From assembly GCA_019113175.1 (NCBI GenBank), contig DXHY01000001.1, positions 57,901 through 121,900 of the forward strand: a DNA stretch of 64,000 nucleotides, written 5' to 3'. Positions 25,511-34,225 of the stretch are shown one piece after another; position 1 is the first letter of the stretch; every line of letters starts with the position of its first letter. The position numbers and the translations under genes were made by a program. The notes beneath the pieces are model-generated. The model saw only the letters and a program-made list of their open reading frames with translations, made no database searches and was not told the origin of the DNA. Source of the DNA: Candidatus Eisenbergiella stercoravium (GTDB lineage Bacteria > Bacillota > Clostridia > Lachnospirales > Lachnospiraceae).

Positions 25511-27841
25511 GGTTTTGTCCTCCTTGTTATTGCCGTTTTTCTTGGTTTTGATCTTTCTATCTTTACTGGTATCATACATTTTGAACCAGTTAAGACGCAA
25601 TGCATTACTTACGACACAGAAGCTGGAAAGGCTCATGGCAGCGGCTCCGAACATCGGGTTCAACAGCCATCCGAAGATGGGATACCATACGCCGGCAGCC
25701 AGCGGGATGCCGATGACGTTATAAAAGAACGCCCAAAACAGATTCTCATGGATGTTACGCAGGGTTGCGCGGCTCAAGCGGATCGCCGCGGCCACATCGG
25801 TAAGCCTGCTCTTCATGAGCACCACATCTGCGGCGTCGATCGCGATATCGGTGCCTGCGCCGATGGCGATGCCGATATCAGCTCTTGTCAGAGCAGGGGC
25901 ATCGTTGATGCCGTCGCCTACCATTGCAACTTTGCCTTTCTTCTTCAGGGAACGGATCACACTCTCTTTTCCGTCCGGCAGTACGCCTGCGATCACTTCA
26001 TCCACGCCCGCCTGCGCTCCGATAGCCTTTGCCGTGCGTTCGTTATCGCCTGTCAGCATAACCACATGAATACCCATGTTACGAAGCTCTCTGATCGCTT
26101 CGGGGCTGTCTTCCTTGATGACGTCCGCCACTGCGATGATACCGATCAGTTTTCCATCCCTGCTGAAGAACAGAGGAGTCTTTCCTTCTTCGGCGAGCCT
26201 GTCGGCTGTTTTTCTGGTATCATCAGAAACCCCGGCATTCTGGCTGATAAATTTCAGGTTGCCTCCACAGATCAGCGAGCCATTCACTTTTCCGGAAAGG
26301 CCATTGCCCGGTACAGCCTGGAAGCCTTCGGCATCGTATTTCCGAAGGGAAGAATCTTCCTTCGCCTTTACGATGACCGCATGGGCGAGCGGATGCTCAC
26401 TCTTCTGTTCCAGGGCATAGGCATATGCCAGAAGCTCCTGTTCTGTTATTCCGTCTGCCGGGATCATATCCGTCACTTTCGGTTCGCCGCTGGTGATGGT
26501 CCCTGTCTTATCCAGTGCGACGATCTGCGTCCTTCCCGTTTCCTCCAGGGAAACAGCTGTTTTGAACAGGATACCGTTTTTTGCGCCCATACCATTGCCG
26601 ACCATGATCGCCACAGGCGTGGCAAGCCCAAGGGCGCAAGGGCAGCTTATGACCAGAACGGAAATGGCTCTTGCCAGTGCAAATCCGACGGTCTGTCCGG
26701 CCAGCATCCAGACGATAAACGTGACTATAGCGATGGCGATCACAGCCGGGACAAATACTCCGGACACCCGGTCGGCGATCTTGGCGATGGGCGCCTTTGT
26801 GGCCGCCGCGTCGCTGACCATCTGGATGATCTGCGAAAGAGTCGTATCCTCGCCCACACGGGACGCCTCGCACCGCAGATAGCCGGACTGGTTCAGAGTT
26901 GCGGCAGATACGGCGTCGCCCGCATTTTTATCAACCGGAATGCTCTCGCCGGTCAGCGCGGATTCGTTTACCGCGCTGGTCCCTTCCAGGACGATACCGT
27001 CTACCGGGATGTTCTCTCCGGGCTTAACGACGAACACATCGCCTTTCCGCACCTGGTCCACGGATATGACTTCTTCTTTGCCGTCCCGGATTACCGTCGC
27101 CGTCTTGGGAGCCAGCTTCATCAGGCTCTTCAGCGCGTTCGTGGTCCGTCCCTTGGAGATCGCCTCCAGCAGCTTTCCTACAGTGATCAGAGTCAGGATC
27201 GTGCCCGCTGACTCAAAATACAGATCATGCATATAGGTCATTACGCCCGCGGCATCTGAACGTGTCAGCGCGGCAGACATACCGAACATCCCATAGAGAC
27301 TGTAAACATAGGAAGCTCCTGCCCCCAGAGCCACCAGAGTATCCATGTTCGGACCACCGTGGATCAGGCTGCTGAAGCCGCTCACAAAGAACTTCTGGTT
27401 GACCACCATGATCATTGTCGTAAGCAGCAGCTCGATCAGGCCGATCGCCATATGATTGTCGGCCAGGACGGAAGGCAGCGGCCAGTTCCACATCATGTGG
27501 CCCATGGAAATATACATTAACGGGATCCAGAGACAAAGCGAGGCGATCAGCCTCCGTTTCATTTTTGGCGTTTCTTTATCCTTCAGAGATTCCTCCTCCT
27601 CGGCGATAGAAACGCCCTTCCCTTTTGCCTGATCCGCATGCGCCCCTTTTTCCGAAGCGCCATATCCAGCCTTCTCAACCGCATCAATAACTGATTCCGG
27701 GGAAGCCGTGCCTTCCACTCCCATGGAATTCGTCAGAAGGCTGACGGTACAGGAAGTGACTCCCGGAACTTTGGAAACGGCTTTTTCGATCCGGTTGCTG
27801 CACGCCGCACAGCTCATACCGGTGATATCATATTGTTTCAT
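25301..27841 (-). CDS. copA: Copper-exporting P1B-type ATPase with N- and C-terminal HMA domains
   Basis: CopA pumps Cu(I) out of the cytosol. The N-terminal heavy-metal domain has GMSCAACSNRIEKA (Cys11, Cys14). The core has the transmembrane metal site CPCALGLATP, phosphorylation motif DKTGTITSG, the SEHPLAHA nucleotide motif and the hinge GDGINDAPAL. A linker rich in Lys follows the last helix (RLNWFKMYD), and then a second HMA domain (SIEGMSCMHC) ends the protein. The 846-residue length is above the common 730-810 because of this added domain. The ATG at 27841 is seven bases after GGAGG. csoR lies just upstream in the same transcript. Confidence 0.95.
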   Translation of the reverse strand: MKQYDITGMSCAACSNRIEKAVSKVPGVTSCTVSLLTNSMGVEGTASPESVIDAVEKAGYGASEKGAHADQAKGKGVSIAEEEESLKDKETPKMKRRLIASLCLWIPLMYISMGHMMWNWPLPSVLADNHMAIGLIELLLTTMIMVVNQKFFVSGFSSLIHGGPNMDTLVALGAGASYVYSLYGMFGMSAALTRSDAAGVMTYMHDLYFESAGTILTLITVGKLLEAISKGRTTNALKSLMKLAPKTATVIRDGKEEVISVDQVRKGDVFVVKPGENIPVDGIVLEGTSAVNESALTGESIPVDKNAGDAVSAATLNQSGYLRCEASRVGEDTTLSQIIQMVSDAAATKAPIAKIADRVSGVFVPAVIAIAIVTFIVWMLAGQTVGFALARAISVLVISCPCALGLATPVAIMVGNGMGAKNGILFKTAVSLEETGRTQIVALDKTGTITSGEPKVTDMIPADGITEQELLAYAYALEQKSEHPLAHAVIVKAKEDSSLRKYDAEGFQAVPGNGLSGKVNGSLICGGNLKFISQNAGVSDDTRKTADRLAEEGKTPLFFSRDGKLIGIIAVADVIKEDSPEAIRELRNMGIHVVMLTGDNERTAKAIGAQAGVDEVIAGVLPDGKESVIRSLKKKGKVAMVGDGINDAPALTRADIGIAIGAGTDIAIDAADVVLMKSRLTDVAAAIRLSRATLRNIHENLFWAFFYNVIGIPLAAGVWYPIFGWLLNPMFGAAAMSLSSFCVVSNALRLNWFKMYDTSKDRKIKTKKNGNNKEDKTMTKTISIEGMSCMHCENTVKKALEALDQVDSAEVSHETGTAVVTLNSQVSDDVLKKAVEDQDYKVTRIA

Positions 27842-27876
27842 GTTCATTCCTCCAAGTCTATGAATTCAAGTCAGAG

Positions 27877-28191
27877 TTATTTCATAAGCTTCTGCAGGAC
27901 CTTTACGAGCTCATCGATGGCTTCCTCTTCCCTGCCATCTTTGATATCGTCCACCACGCAGGACCGGAGATGTTCTGCCAGGAGCACCTTGTTAAAACTG
28001 TTGAGTGCCGCGTTTACTGCCGAAACCTGGATCAGGATATCCGGGCAGTATACATCACTCTCAACCATTTTTCTGATCCCTCTGACCTGGCCTTCTATCC
28101 GGCTCAGGCGGTTCAGCATATCCCGGCGTTCTTTCTCAGAGCGTTGTTTTGTCCTGTGGCTGCATTTCGTACATTCTTTCGATTCTTCCAC
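27877..28191 (-). CDS. csoR: CsoR copper-sensing repressor
   Basis: The 104-residue protein is a DUF156/CsoR helical repressor. It has MLNRLSRIEGQVRGIRKMVE, the first Cu(I) ligand in VYCPDILIQ and the His/Cys pair in EHLRSC, which define copper-type CsoR. Copper binding releases DNA. I choose the GTG at 28191, seven bases after AAAAGGAG; longer readings would run through the operator. It heads the csoR-copA operon, and G/C-centred operators overlap its promoter. Confidence 0.92.
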   Translation of the reverse strand: MEESKECTKCSHRTKQRSEKERRDMLNRLSRIEGQVRGIRKMVESDVYCPDILIQVSAVNAALNSFNKVLLAEHLRSCVVDDIKDGREEEAIDELVKVLQKLMK

Positions 28192-28210
28192 TCTTATGCT
28201 CCTTTTATAA

Positions 28211-28226
28211 ACCCCCATGGGGTATT
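28211..28226 (-). promoter_or_regulatory. Second CsoR-type operator
   Basis: CCCCATGGGG is a perfect ten-base palindrome flanked by A/T (ACCCC...GGGGTAT). It lies between the promoter and the csoR ribosome binding site, where bound repressor would also block elongation. Confidence 0.6.
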
Positions 28227-28241
28227 TCCTGCTACAGTCAT

Positions 28242-28270
28242 AATATATACCCACCGGAGGTATTTTGCAA
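28242..28270 (-). promoter_or_regulatory. csoR-copA promoter with CsoR operator in its spacer
   Basis: On the minus strand TTGCAA and TATATT are 17 bases apart. The spacer is almost entirely the palindrome ATACCTCCGGTGGGTAT, matching the known TACCyy-n-rrGGTA form of CsoR sites. Repressor binding there would exclude RNA polymerase. Confidence 0.85.
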
Positions 28271-28430
28271 CCCCTAAATTTAAAAAAAATTATAAATTCC
28301 TGTCCGCTCTCTGCCGTGTACAAAATCGGTTTTCCGGAAACTGCCATCTGCAAAGAAAGTTATCAACACTTCCTTCAGGGGAGGGCGACGTTCTGGACTC
28401 CCAGACCTGGCGGCATGCCAGTCATACTAC

Positions 28431-28460
28431 AAAAAAGCGCTGCAGAGCTCTGCAACGCTT
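28431..28460 (-). terminator. Terminator of the nitroreductase gene
   Basis: On the minus strand AAGCG-T-TGCAGAGCTCTGCA-G-CGCTT folds into a near-perfect stem and is followed by six T residues in all, about 100 bases past the stop codon. Confidence 0.85.
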
Positions 28461-28559
28461 ATGTCTTCCGGCATTATTCTTTTCAGGATCCTCTCAGCCA
28501 CAGTCTCACAGGCATGTCTCTGTTCCAATCCGTACACCGTATATTCCCTGAAATCTCAC

Positions 28560-29219
28560 TTATTTTACCTTGTGTCCGGACGCCGCTTCAAAATTATATT
28601 TCACGATCCCAAGGTCAACCTTTGTATATGGGCCGATGCCGGCGATACGGATCACAGGATTACCATCCTTCATTCCCATCTTAAATTTCTGCTGGTTAAT
28701 GGCGGTCGGGGCCATGAGCGCGGCTTCCGCTCCTTTTCGGAACCAATCCGGCATCACGCCCTTTGTCACCATGACGCTTTCCAGTGCCCGGCTCTTGTGA
28801 GCTGTACCCTGTGTTTCTCCGTAGCCTATGGAAATGACGAGCACCAGTTTTTCTCCTTCCGGAATCAGCTTTTTCACGCTGCTCTTATTGAAGGACAAAG
28901 CCACCCAGCAGGTGTTCAGTCCCATCCTCTGTGCTTCAAGAACTATTTTCTCTCCGTAATAGCCGCACTTTTCATCCAGATCATCAGAAGGCTTACCCGC
29001 CAGGATGATATAGTTTTCCACATTGCGGAATTTCCCATAATGCGCCAGTCTTGAGTCAAAACCGGAAGGATCGTCAAAACGTATCCGGATATGCAGTCCG
29101 CTCTCCTCATTGCATGCCCTGATCAGCTCCTCCAGTTTATCTCTCTTATCCTCCTCGATCTTACGACCGGTATAGGCCCTCACTGAATGTCTTTCCCTTA
29201 TTGCCTGTACGATATCCAT
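28560..29219 (-). CDS. Nitroreductase family protein
   Basis: About 219 residues with the N-terminal nitroreductase signature AIRERHSVRAYTGRKIEED. The central YGEKIVLEAQRMGLNTCWVAL and LVISIGYG also fit, and the late PTAINQQKFKM contributes to the FMN site. It is closest to the nitroreductase/TM1586-like subgroup that keeps two half-domains in one chain. The ATG at 29219 is preferred over upstream ones because AAGAGG lies six bases before it. The role is probably NAD(P)H-dependent reduction of a quinone or nitro compound; the neighbouring hydrogenase may share the redox context but is separately terminated. Confidence 0.85.
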   Translation of the reverse strand: MDIVQAIRERHSVRAYTGRKIEEDKRDKLEELIRACNEESGLHIRIRFDDPSGFDSRLAHYGKFRNVENYIILAGKPSDDLDEKCGYYGEKIVLEAQRMGLNTCWVALSFNKSSVKKLIPEGEKLVLVISIGYGETQGTAHKSRALESVMVTKGVMPDWFRKGAEAALMAPTAINQQKFKMGMKDGNPVIRIAGIGPYTKVDLGIVKYNFEAASGHKVK

Positions 29220-29322
29220 TTTCATCCTCTTTTCTGCCATCAGATGACATTTCTTTCTGTATTACCATTTTCCGCTCACCATCTCTCCTCCCGGCCGGAA
29301 TACCCGTTCGCACTCTTTTGGG

Positions 29323-29357
29323 AAGAATGAAACTCCCCCGGGGTACCCGGGGGAGTC
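29323..29357. terminator. Very stable hairpin between hydrogenase and nitroreductase genes
   Basis: Arms ACTCCCCCGGG and CCCGGGGGAGT pair perfectly over 11 bases with a GTA loop (29332-29356). On the minus strand, 53 bases past the hydrogenase stop, it is followed by TTTCATTC. On the plus strand it is followed by CTTTTGT. It likely terminates the hydrogenase transcript. Confidence 0.75.
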
Positions 29358-29409
29358 TTTTGTACGGAGTCCTCGAAGTTAATCTGACGGACTTGACGAG
29401 CTTATGGCG

Positions 29410-30933
29410 TCAGTCCACCAGCTTCCCCAGCTCCTTAACGTGCTCGGTCTCGTTGGAAGTCTTGTGCTTGGCCTGCTTGGCATACAGATGGACCGCCACC
29501 TGGCTCTTCTTGATCGGCTGCATCGTGCCCGCACCGGCTACGCACCCGCCCGGACAGGCCATGCCCTCCAGCAGATAGCCGTTGTACTTTCCGGCCACCG
29601 CGTCCTTGAGCATCTTGTAGCAGTCCCGCAGGCCCTCGGCGTTCACCACCTTCACCTCACGGTCCGGGTAGCGGGCCGTGATGACATCGACCACGCTCTT
29701 GGCCACACCGCCGGCTACTGCAAAGTCCCGGCCATCGCTGGAGGCGTCGTTGACGCCATCCGGGTCCTCCTCCATCGCTGTAAGATCCAGTTCCTTCGCC
29801 GCGAAGATCCCCGCCATCTCCTCAAAGGTCAGCACAAAGTCCACCTCGCTGCGCACGCTCTTGCGCATCGCCTCGAGTTTCTTCGCCGCGCACGGCCCGA
29901 TAAACACCACCTTTCCCGCCGGCCGCTCTTTTTTGATCAGCCGGGCGGTAAGCACCATTGGGGTTAACGCCATCGAGACGCAGTTGGCATATTCTGGGAA
30001 GCGTTTCTTCGCCATCACCGACCAGGCCGGGCAGCAGGAGGTACCCATAAACGGAATCTTCTCCGGCACCTCGGCGATAAAGTCCTCCGCCTCCTGGGTG
30101 GCGCACAGATCAGCGCCAATAGCCACCTCAAACACATCGGCAAAACCCAGATTCTTCATGGCGGCCCGCAGCTTGCCGGGGGTCACCTTCGGCCCGAACT
30201 GCCCGACAAAGCTCGGCGCTACCGCCGCATATACCCGCTCTCCCGACTGGATCGCCCGGATCACCTGGAATATCTGGCTCTTGTCAGCAATGGCGCCGAA
30301 CGGACAACTGACCAGGCACTGACCGCAGGAGACGCACTTTTCATAGTCGATGTCCGCCTTGCCATTTTGGTCAGTATGGATGGCGTCCATACCGCAGGCA
30401 GCGGCGCAGGGCCGCTCCTGGGTGATAATAGCATTGTAACTGCACACCTCGGCGCAGCGTCCGCACTTAATGCACTTCTCCTGGTCGATGTGGCTGCGGC
30501 CGTTGTACCTGTCCAGCGTCACCGCCCCCTTCGGGCAGACCTCCACACACGGGTGGGCCAGGCAGCCCTGGCAGCCCTCAGTCACCAGCAGCCGCTTTTC
30601 GGCGCAACCATTACAGGCAAACTTGATGATGTTGATCAGCGGCGGGGTGTAATAGGTCTCGTCCCGATCGGCAGCCTCAATGTTGTCCGAAACCGGTGCG
30701 TGCTCGCCGGCACCGCGGTAGGGCAGCCCCATCGCCAGGCGCAGCCGCTCACCGACGATGGCCCGCTCCAGAAATACATCATTGCGGAAGTTCCCCACCT
30801 CGCCGGGGATGATCTTGTACGGCAGCTCCTCAATACGTTTGGCCACCGGCCACTCGGTGTGATAGGCCATCCGGGCCACTTCGGTGAAGATCATGTGGCG
30901 GATCTCCTGGATTCGTGTTTCAATGCCTCGCAT
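29410..30933 (-). CDS. Monomeric [FeFe] hydrogenase (group B-like)
   Basis: The 507-residue enzyme reduces protons to H2 or oxidises H2. After an N-terminal region of about 105 residues come ferredoxin-type cysteine clusters (CNGC, EKCIKCGRCAEVC, EKCVSCGQCLVSCPFG). The H-cluster domain follows with TSCCPAW, IGPCAAKK (usual MPCxxK) and EGMACPGGCVAGAG. Length and motif variants fit the group B monomeric hydrogenases of clostridia. No signal peptide or maturase genes (hydE, F, G) are nearby. The gene is visibly richer in G+C than its neighbours (41 of 60 bases in 30541-30600), a hint of transfer. It has its own promoter. Confidence 0.92.
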   Translation of the reverse strand: MRGIETRIQEIRHMIFTEVARMAYHTEWPVAKRIEELPYKIIPGEVGNFRNDVFLERAIVGERLRLAMGLPYRGAGEHAPVSDNIEAADRDETYYTPPLINIIKFACNGCAEKRLLVTEGCQGCLAHPCVEVCPKGAVTLDRYNGRSHIDQEKCIKCGRCAEVCSYNAIITQERPCAAACGMDAIHTDQNGKADIDYEKCVSCGQCLVSCPFGAIADKSQIFQVIRAIQSGERVYAAVAPSFVGQFGPKVTPGKLRAAMKNLGFADVFEVAIGADLCATQEAEDFIAEVPEKIPFMGTSCCPAWSVMAKKRFPEYANCVSMALTPMVLTARLIKKERPAGKVVFIGPCAAKKLEAMRKSVRSEVDFVLTFEEMAGIFAAKELDLTAMEEDPDGVNDASSDGRDFAVAGGVAKSVVDVITARYPDREVKVVNAEGLRDCYKMLKDAVAGKYNGYLLEGMACPGGCVAGAGTMQPIKKSQVAVHLYAKQAKHKTSNETEHVKELGKLVD

Positions 30934-31014
30934 AGAATTTCCTCTCTTTTTTCAACAGAAAAATGTCAAACAGTTACCTCTCCGGGTCCGCCGAAAGGCG
31001 AAAACCTTTTTACC

Positions 31015-31043
31015 ATCATACCGGAAAACCTGCCGTCTGTAAA
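31015..31043 (-). promoter_or_regulatory. Promoter of the [FeFe] hydrogenase gene
   Basis: On the minus strand TTTACA and TATGAT are separated by 17 bases, about 80 bases before the start. A small hairpin CGCC-TTTC-GGCG lies between promoter and gene. Confidence 0.7.
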
Positions 31044-31125
31044 GTTATTAAACCTTAACGACAATTTTCCCGGAAGCTCGGCAATTCTGAGTTTTCCCCA
31101 AAAGCCGAAAAACGCCGTATTTACG

Positions 31126-32040
31126 CTATATCTCCCGAATATCGTACGGAGTTGTCTGATATACGTAATAATTGAGCCAGTTTGTATAAAGGTTGTTGCA
31201 GTGAGACCTCCAGGAAAGGATTGGACGCTTCGTGCAGTCATCGTCCGGATAGTAATTGACGGGAATGTCAATGGGAAGGCCCTTCTCCTTGTCCCGGATA
31301 TATTCGTTATGTAAAGTGTAGCGGTCATATTCCGGATGCCCCATCACGAAGACCTGGCGGCCTTCGGAGGTCATGCACAGAAGCACACCGGCTTCCCTGG
31401 ACTCCGCCATCACCATGAGGTCAGAACAGGCGTGAATGGCTTCTGCAGGCACCGCGGTATGACGGCTGTGGGGAATGTAAAAATAGTCATCAAAACCACG
31501 TACCAGCGGTATCTTCCGGTTGAGCACCCGATGCCGGTAAACGCCGAACAGTTTTTTGGGCAGAAGCACCTTGTTCAGTCCGAAATGGTAATAAAGCCCC
31601 GCCTGCGCTCCCCAGCAGATATGGAAGGTGCTGGTTACATGGGTTTTGGACCACTCCATGATCTCGCAAAGCTCCTGCCAGTAATCTACTTCTTCAAAAG
31701 GGATCTGCTCCACCGGTGCGCCTGTGATGATCAGACCATCGTATTTGTTGTCCTTCAGCTCATCGAAGGTATTATAAAACTTGTTCAGATGAGTGATGGA
31801 GGTGTTCATGGATACATGGCTGTTCATTTTCATAAAGGTCACATCCACCTGCAGGGGCGTGTTGGACAAAGAACGCAGCAGATGCAGCTCCGTGTCCTGC
31901 TTGACAGGCATCAGGTTCAGAATACAGATCTGCAGAGGACGCATGTCCTGATGCAGGGCCCTGTACTCGTCCATGACAAAAATATTTTCATTATCCAGAA
32001 TATCCCTTGCGGGAAGATCGCTCTGTATTTTAATCGGCAT
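31126..32040 (-). CDS. metA: Homoserine O-acyltransferase (probably acetyl-CoA dependent)
   Basis: The 304-residue enzyme activates homoserine for methionine synthesis. It shows the catalytic Cys in HICWGAQAGLYYHFG and the His in MGHPEYDRYT. The segment APVEQIPFEEVDYW carries Glu where E. coli has Gly. That residue is reported to switch the family from succinyl-CoA to acetyl-CoA, so the product is probably O-acetylhomoserine. The ATG at 32040 follows GGAGG by eight bases. ligA ends 22 bases upstream of it, suggesting co-transcription; no SAM riboswitch is visible. Confidence 0.93.
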   Translation of the reverse strand: MPIKIQSDLPARDILDNENIFVMDEYRALHQDMRPLQICILNLMPVKQDTELHLLRSLSNTPLQVDVTFMKMNSHVSMNTSITHLNKFYNTFDELKDNKYDGLIITGAPVEQIPFEEVDYWQELCEIMEWSKTHVTSTFHICWGAQAGLYYHFGLNKVLLPKKLFGVYRHRVLNRKIPLVRGFDDYFYIPHSRHTAVPAEAIHACSDLMVMAESREAGVLLCMTSEGRQVFVMGHPEYDRYTLHNEYIRDKEKGLPIDIPVNYYPDDDCTKRPILSWRSHCNNLYTNWLNYYVYQTTPYDIREI

Positions 32041-32062
32041 TTTTTTATCCTCCAAGTTCTAC

Positions 32063-34066
32063 TTATGCTTCCGCCATATCCAGATACTGACGCATGAATT
32101 CTTCTTCCGTAAGGACAGGCACATTCAGCTCCTTCGCCTTTCTGTTTTTGGCGGAGTTGGAGGTGCTGTCGTTGTTGATCAGGCAGGTGGTTTTTCCGGT
32201 CACGCTTCCCGTAACCTTGCCGCCCTTCTGTTCGATCGCCTCCTTCAGGGCGCTCCGCCCGTCGAAATGGTTCAGGCTTCCGGTCACCACGAAGACGAGG
32301 CCCTTCAGGGTCTGGCTGGATTCGTCCACCTCCGTGTGCTCGATGGTAAGCTCGGAAAGCAGCAACTTCATATCCTCCCGGTTCTTCTCCGACTGCCAGT
32401 AATCGTGGAAGGTTCCGGCGATCACGCCGCCCACGCCGTCGATCAGGCTCAGCTCCTCCACATCCGCATCCATCATCCTGTTCAGATCATCGTTGTATTC
32501 CCGGCAGATCATTTTCGCGTTAGCAAGGCCGATATTCTGGATTCCCAGTCCGTAGATCACCCGGGGAAGGGTGGTCGTTCTCGCCCGCTCGATGCTTTCA
32601 GAAAGGTTCTGCCAGGATTTTTCTCCGAAGCCCTCCATGGCGATGATCTCATCCCGGTAACGGTCCAGATGGAACAGATCCGCAAAGCGGTGGAGGAAGC
32701 CTCTGCCGAGAAATTTCTCCAGCGTGGCTTCGGAAAGTCCGTCGATATTCAGCGCGTCCCGGCTGACGAACAGAGCAAATGCCTTTACCTTCTTGGCGTC
32801 GCAGTCCGGATTGACGCAATAGAGGGACTGTACGTCGTTCACCTGCCGGATCTCCGCCTTTCCCCCGCAGACCGGGCAGGTATCCGGAATGGGAAGGGTG
32901 CCGCTTCTGGTCAAGTTTTCCGCGATCTGGGGAATGATCATGTTCGCCTTATAAACGGTGATCCTGTCTCCGATTCCCAGCTCCAGACTTTTCACAATGC
33001 TCACGTTATGGACGCTGGCCCGGCTTACGGTGGTGCCCTCCAGCTGTACCGGCTCAAAGATGGCGACCGGGTTGATCAGACCGGTCCGGCTGGCGCTCCA
33101 CTCCATTTCAAGCAGGGTGGTTTCTGCCGTTTCATCCTCCCACTTGAACGCGATGGAATCCCGGGGAAACTTTGCCGTAGTGCCCAGGGAAAGCCCATAG
33201 GCGATATCATCATAAATGAGCACCAGGCCGTCTGAAGGAATGGGAAAGGTTTTGATCCGTTCCTCGAAATCAGAAACCGCCTCTTCCACGTTCTGCGCGT
33301 CCACCTCCCGGTACTCCACCACATCAAAGCCCTGTGCGGCAAGGAATTCGAACTGCTTCTTTCTGGAATTTTCAAAATCCGGAGTTTCCTGCCGAAACTG
33401 AGAATCCGCTTCGGAAGTGTCCTGCGCGGAAACCAGCGCAAAGGCATAAAAGCGCACGTTCCGCTGCGCTGTGATCTCGCTGGAAAGCTGGCGCACGGAA
33501 CCGGAGCAGAGGTTTCTCGGGTTTTTATAGCGTGCATCCACATCCTCAATCTTTTCATTAATTTTTTCAAAATCCGCATAGCTTATGACTGCTTCGCCGC
33601 GAAGCACCAGCTCGCCTTTAAAGGGAATGACAAGAGGAATGTTCACGAATACCTTCGCATTGGGCGTAATCACCTCTCCGATCTCCCCGTTTCCCCGGGT
33701 GACCGCCTTGAACAGCGTTCCATCCCGATAGGTGAGCACCACGGTCAGGCCGTCCAGCTTCCAGGAAAGAAGTCCCTTCTGATTTCCCAGCCAGTCCCTC
33801 AGCTCTTCTCTGCTCTTCGTCTTTCCCAGCGAAAGCATGGGGCGCTCATGGCGCTCCTTGGGAAGCTCGTCCACCGCCTCGTAGCCTACCGTCACCGTGG
33901 GGCTTCCCGCCAGCACGGTCCCGGTTTCCTTTTCCAGCGCCTCCAGCTCGTCATACAGTCTGTCATATTGGAAATTGCTCATGATCTCCCTGTCCTCGGC
34001 ATAATATGCCCGGGACGCTTCGGTCAGTTTTGCAATCAGCTCTTTCATTCTCGCCGTCTTATCCAT
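32063..34066 (-). CDS. ligA: NAD-dependent DNA ligase
   Basis: This 667-residue ligase seals nicks in DNA using NAD+. The adenylation lysine is in LLSWKLDGLTV and a Cys4 zinc finger is in CPVCGGKAEI...CVNPDC. Helix-hairpin-helix repeats lie around LDRYRDEIIAMEGFG, and a BRCT domain (LKGLVFVVTGSLNHF) closes the chain. The N-terminal Ia domain (YYAEDREIMSNFQYDRLYDEL) is present. The match to housekeeping LigA is good apart from divergence in places, so it could be a second ligase copy. The ATG at 34066 has GGAGG upstream and is preceded by a hairpin leader. Confidence 0.93.
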   Translation of the reverse strand: MDKTARMKELIAKLTEASRAYYAEDREIMSNFQYDRLYDELEALEKETGTVLAGSPTVTVGYEAVDELPKERHERPMLSLGKTKSREELRDWLGNQKGLLSWKLDGLTVVLTYRDGTLFKAVTRGNGEIGEVITPNAKVFVNIPLVIPFKGELVLRGEAVISYADFEKINEKIEDVDARYKNPRNLCSGSVRQLSSEITAQRNVRFYAFALVSAQDTSEADSQFRQETPDFENSRKKQFEFLAAQGFDVVEYREVDAQNVEEAVSDFEERIKTFPIPSDGLVLIYDDIAYGLSLGTTAKFPRDSIAFKWEDETAETTLLEMEWSASRTGLINPVAIFEPVQLEGTTVSRASVHNVSIVKSLELGIGDRITVYKANMIIPQIAENLTRSGTLPIPDTCPVCGGKAEIRQVNDVQSLYCVNPDCDAKKVKAFALFVSRDALNIDGLSEATLEKFLGRGFLHRFADLFHLDRYRDEIIAMEGFGEKSWQNLSESIERARTTTLPRVIYGLGIQNIGLANAKMICREYNDDLNRMMDADVEELSLIDGVGGVIAGTFHDYWQSEKNREDMKLLLSELTIEHTEVDESSQTLKGLVFVVTGSLNHFDGRSALKEAIEQKGGKVTGSVTGKTTCLINNDSTSNSAKNRKAKELNVPVLTEEEFMRQYLDMAEA

Positions 34067-34078
34067 GTTTACCTCCAT

Positions 34079-34211
34079 GTCGGAGCGTCCTTTGCTCCGA
34101 CCGCGCGAAAAAATCGCGTATGTGATTTTTTCGCTGTGATCACAGCAGTTTTGCGGCGTTCTGACGCAAAACTGCCGATTGAAAAATAAGCCATCAGGCT
34201 TATTTTTCAAT
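34079..34211 (-). repeat. Modular hairpin leader element (copy 3), before ligA
   Basis: Five self-complementary units stand in a row. GTCGGAGC pairs with its complement (34079-34101) and GCGAAAAAATC with its own (34105-34134). The palindrome TGTGATCACA is at 34135-34144. GCAGTTTTGCG pairs with its complement (34145-34175). The 15-base arm ATTGAAAAATAAGCC pairs with its complement (34178-34211). The order and several modules match the leader at 49211-49363. The element ends right at the ATGGAGGTAAACATG start region. Confidence 0.8.
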
Positions 34212-34225
34212 CTTCCTTCTTCCCC

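Noticed and set aside
25226..27211. 661-codon plus-strand frame opposite copA
   Set aside because: Long antisense frames are common opposite G+C-rich third positions; no domain is visible and the minus-strand CopA is certain.
29323..29357. CRISPR-like or phage attachment site around the CCCCCGGG palindrome
   Set aside because: It is a single perfect hairpin at gene ends with T-rich flanks; termination explains it.
34079..34211. T-box or amino-acid attenuator before ligA
   Set aside because: There is no T-box core, leader peptide or terminator; the stems are not followed by T runs.
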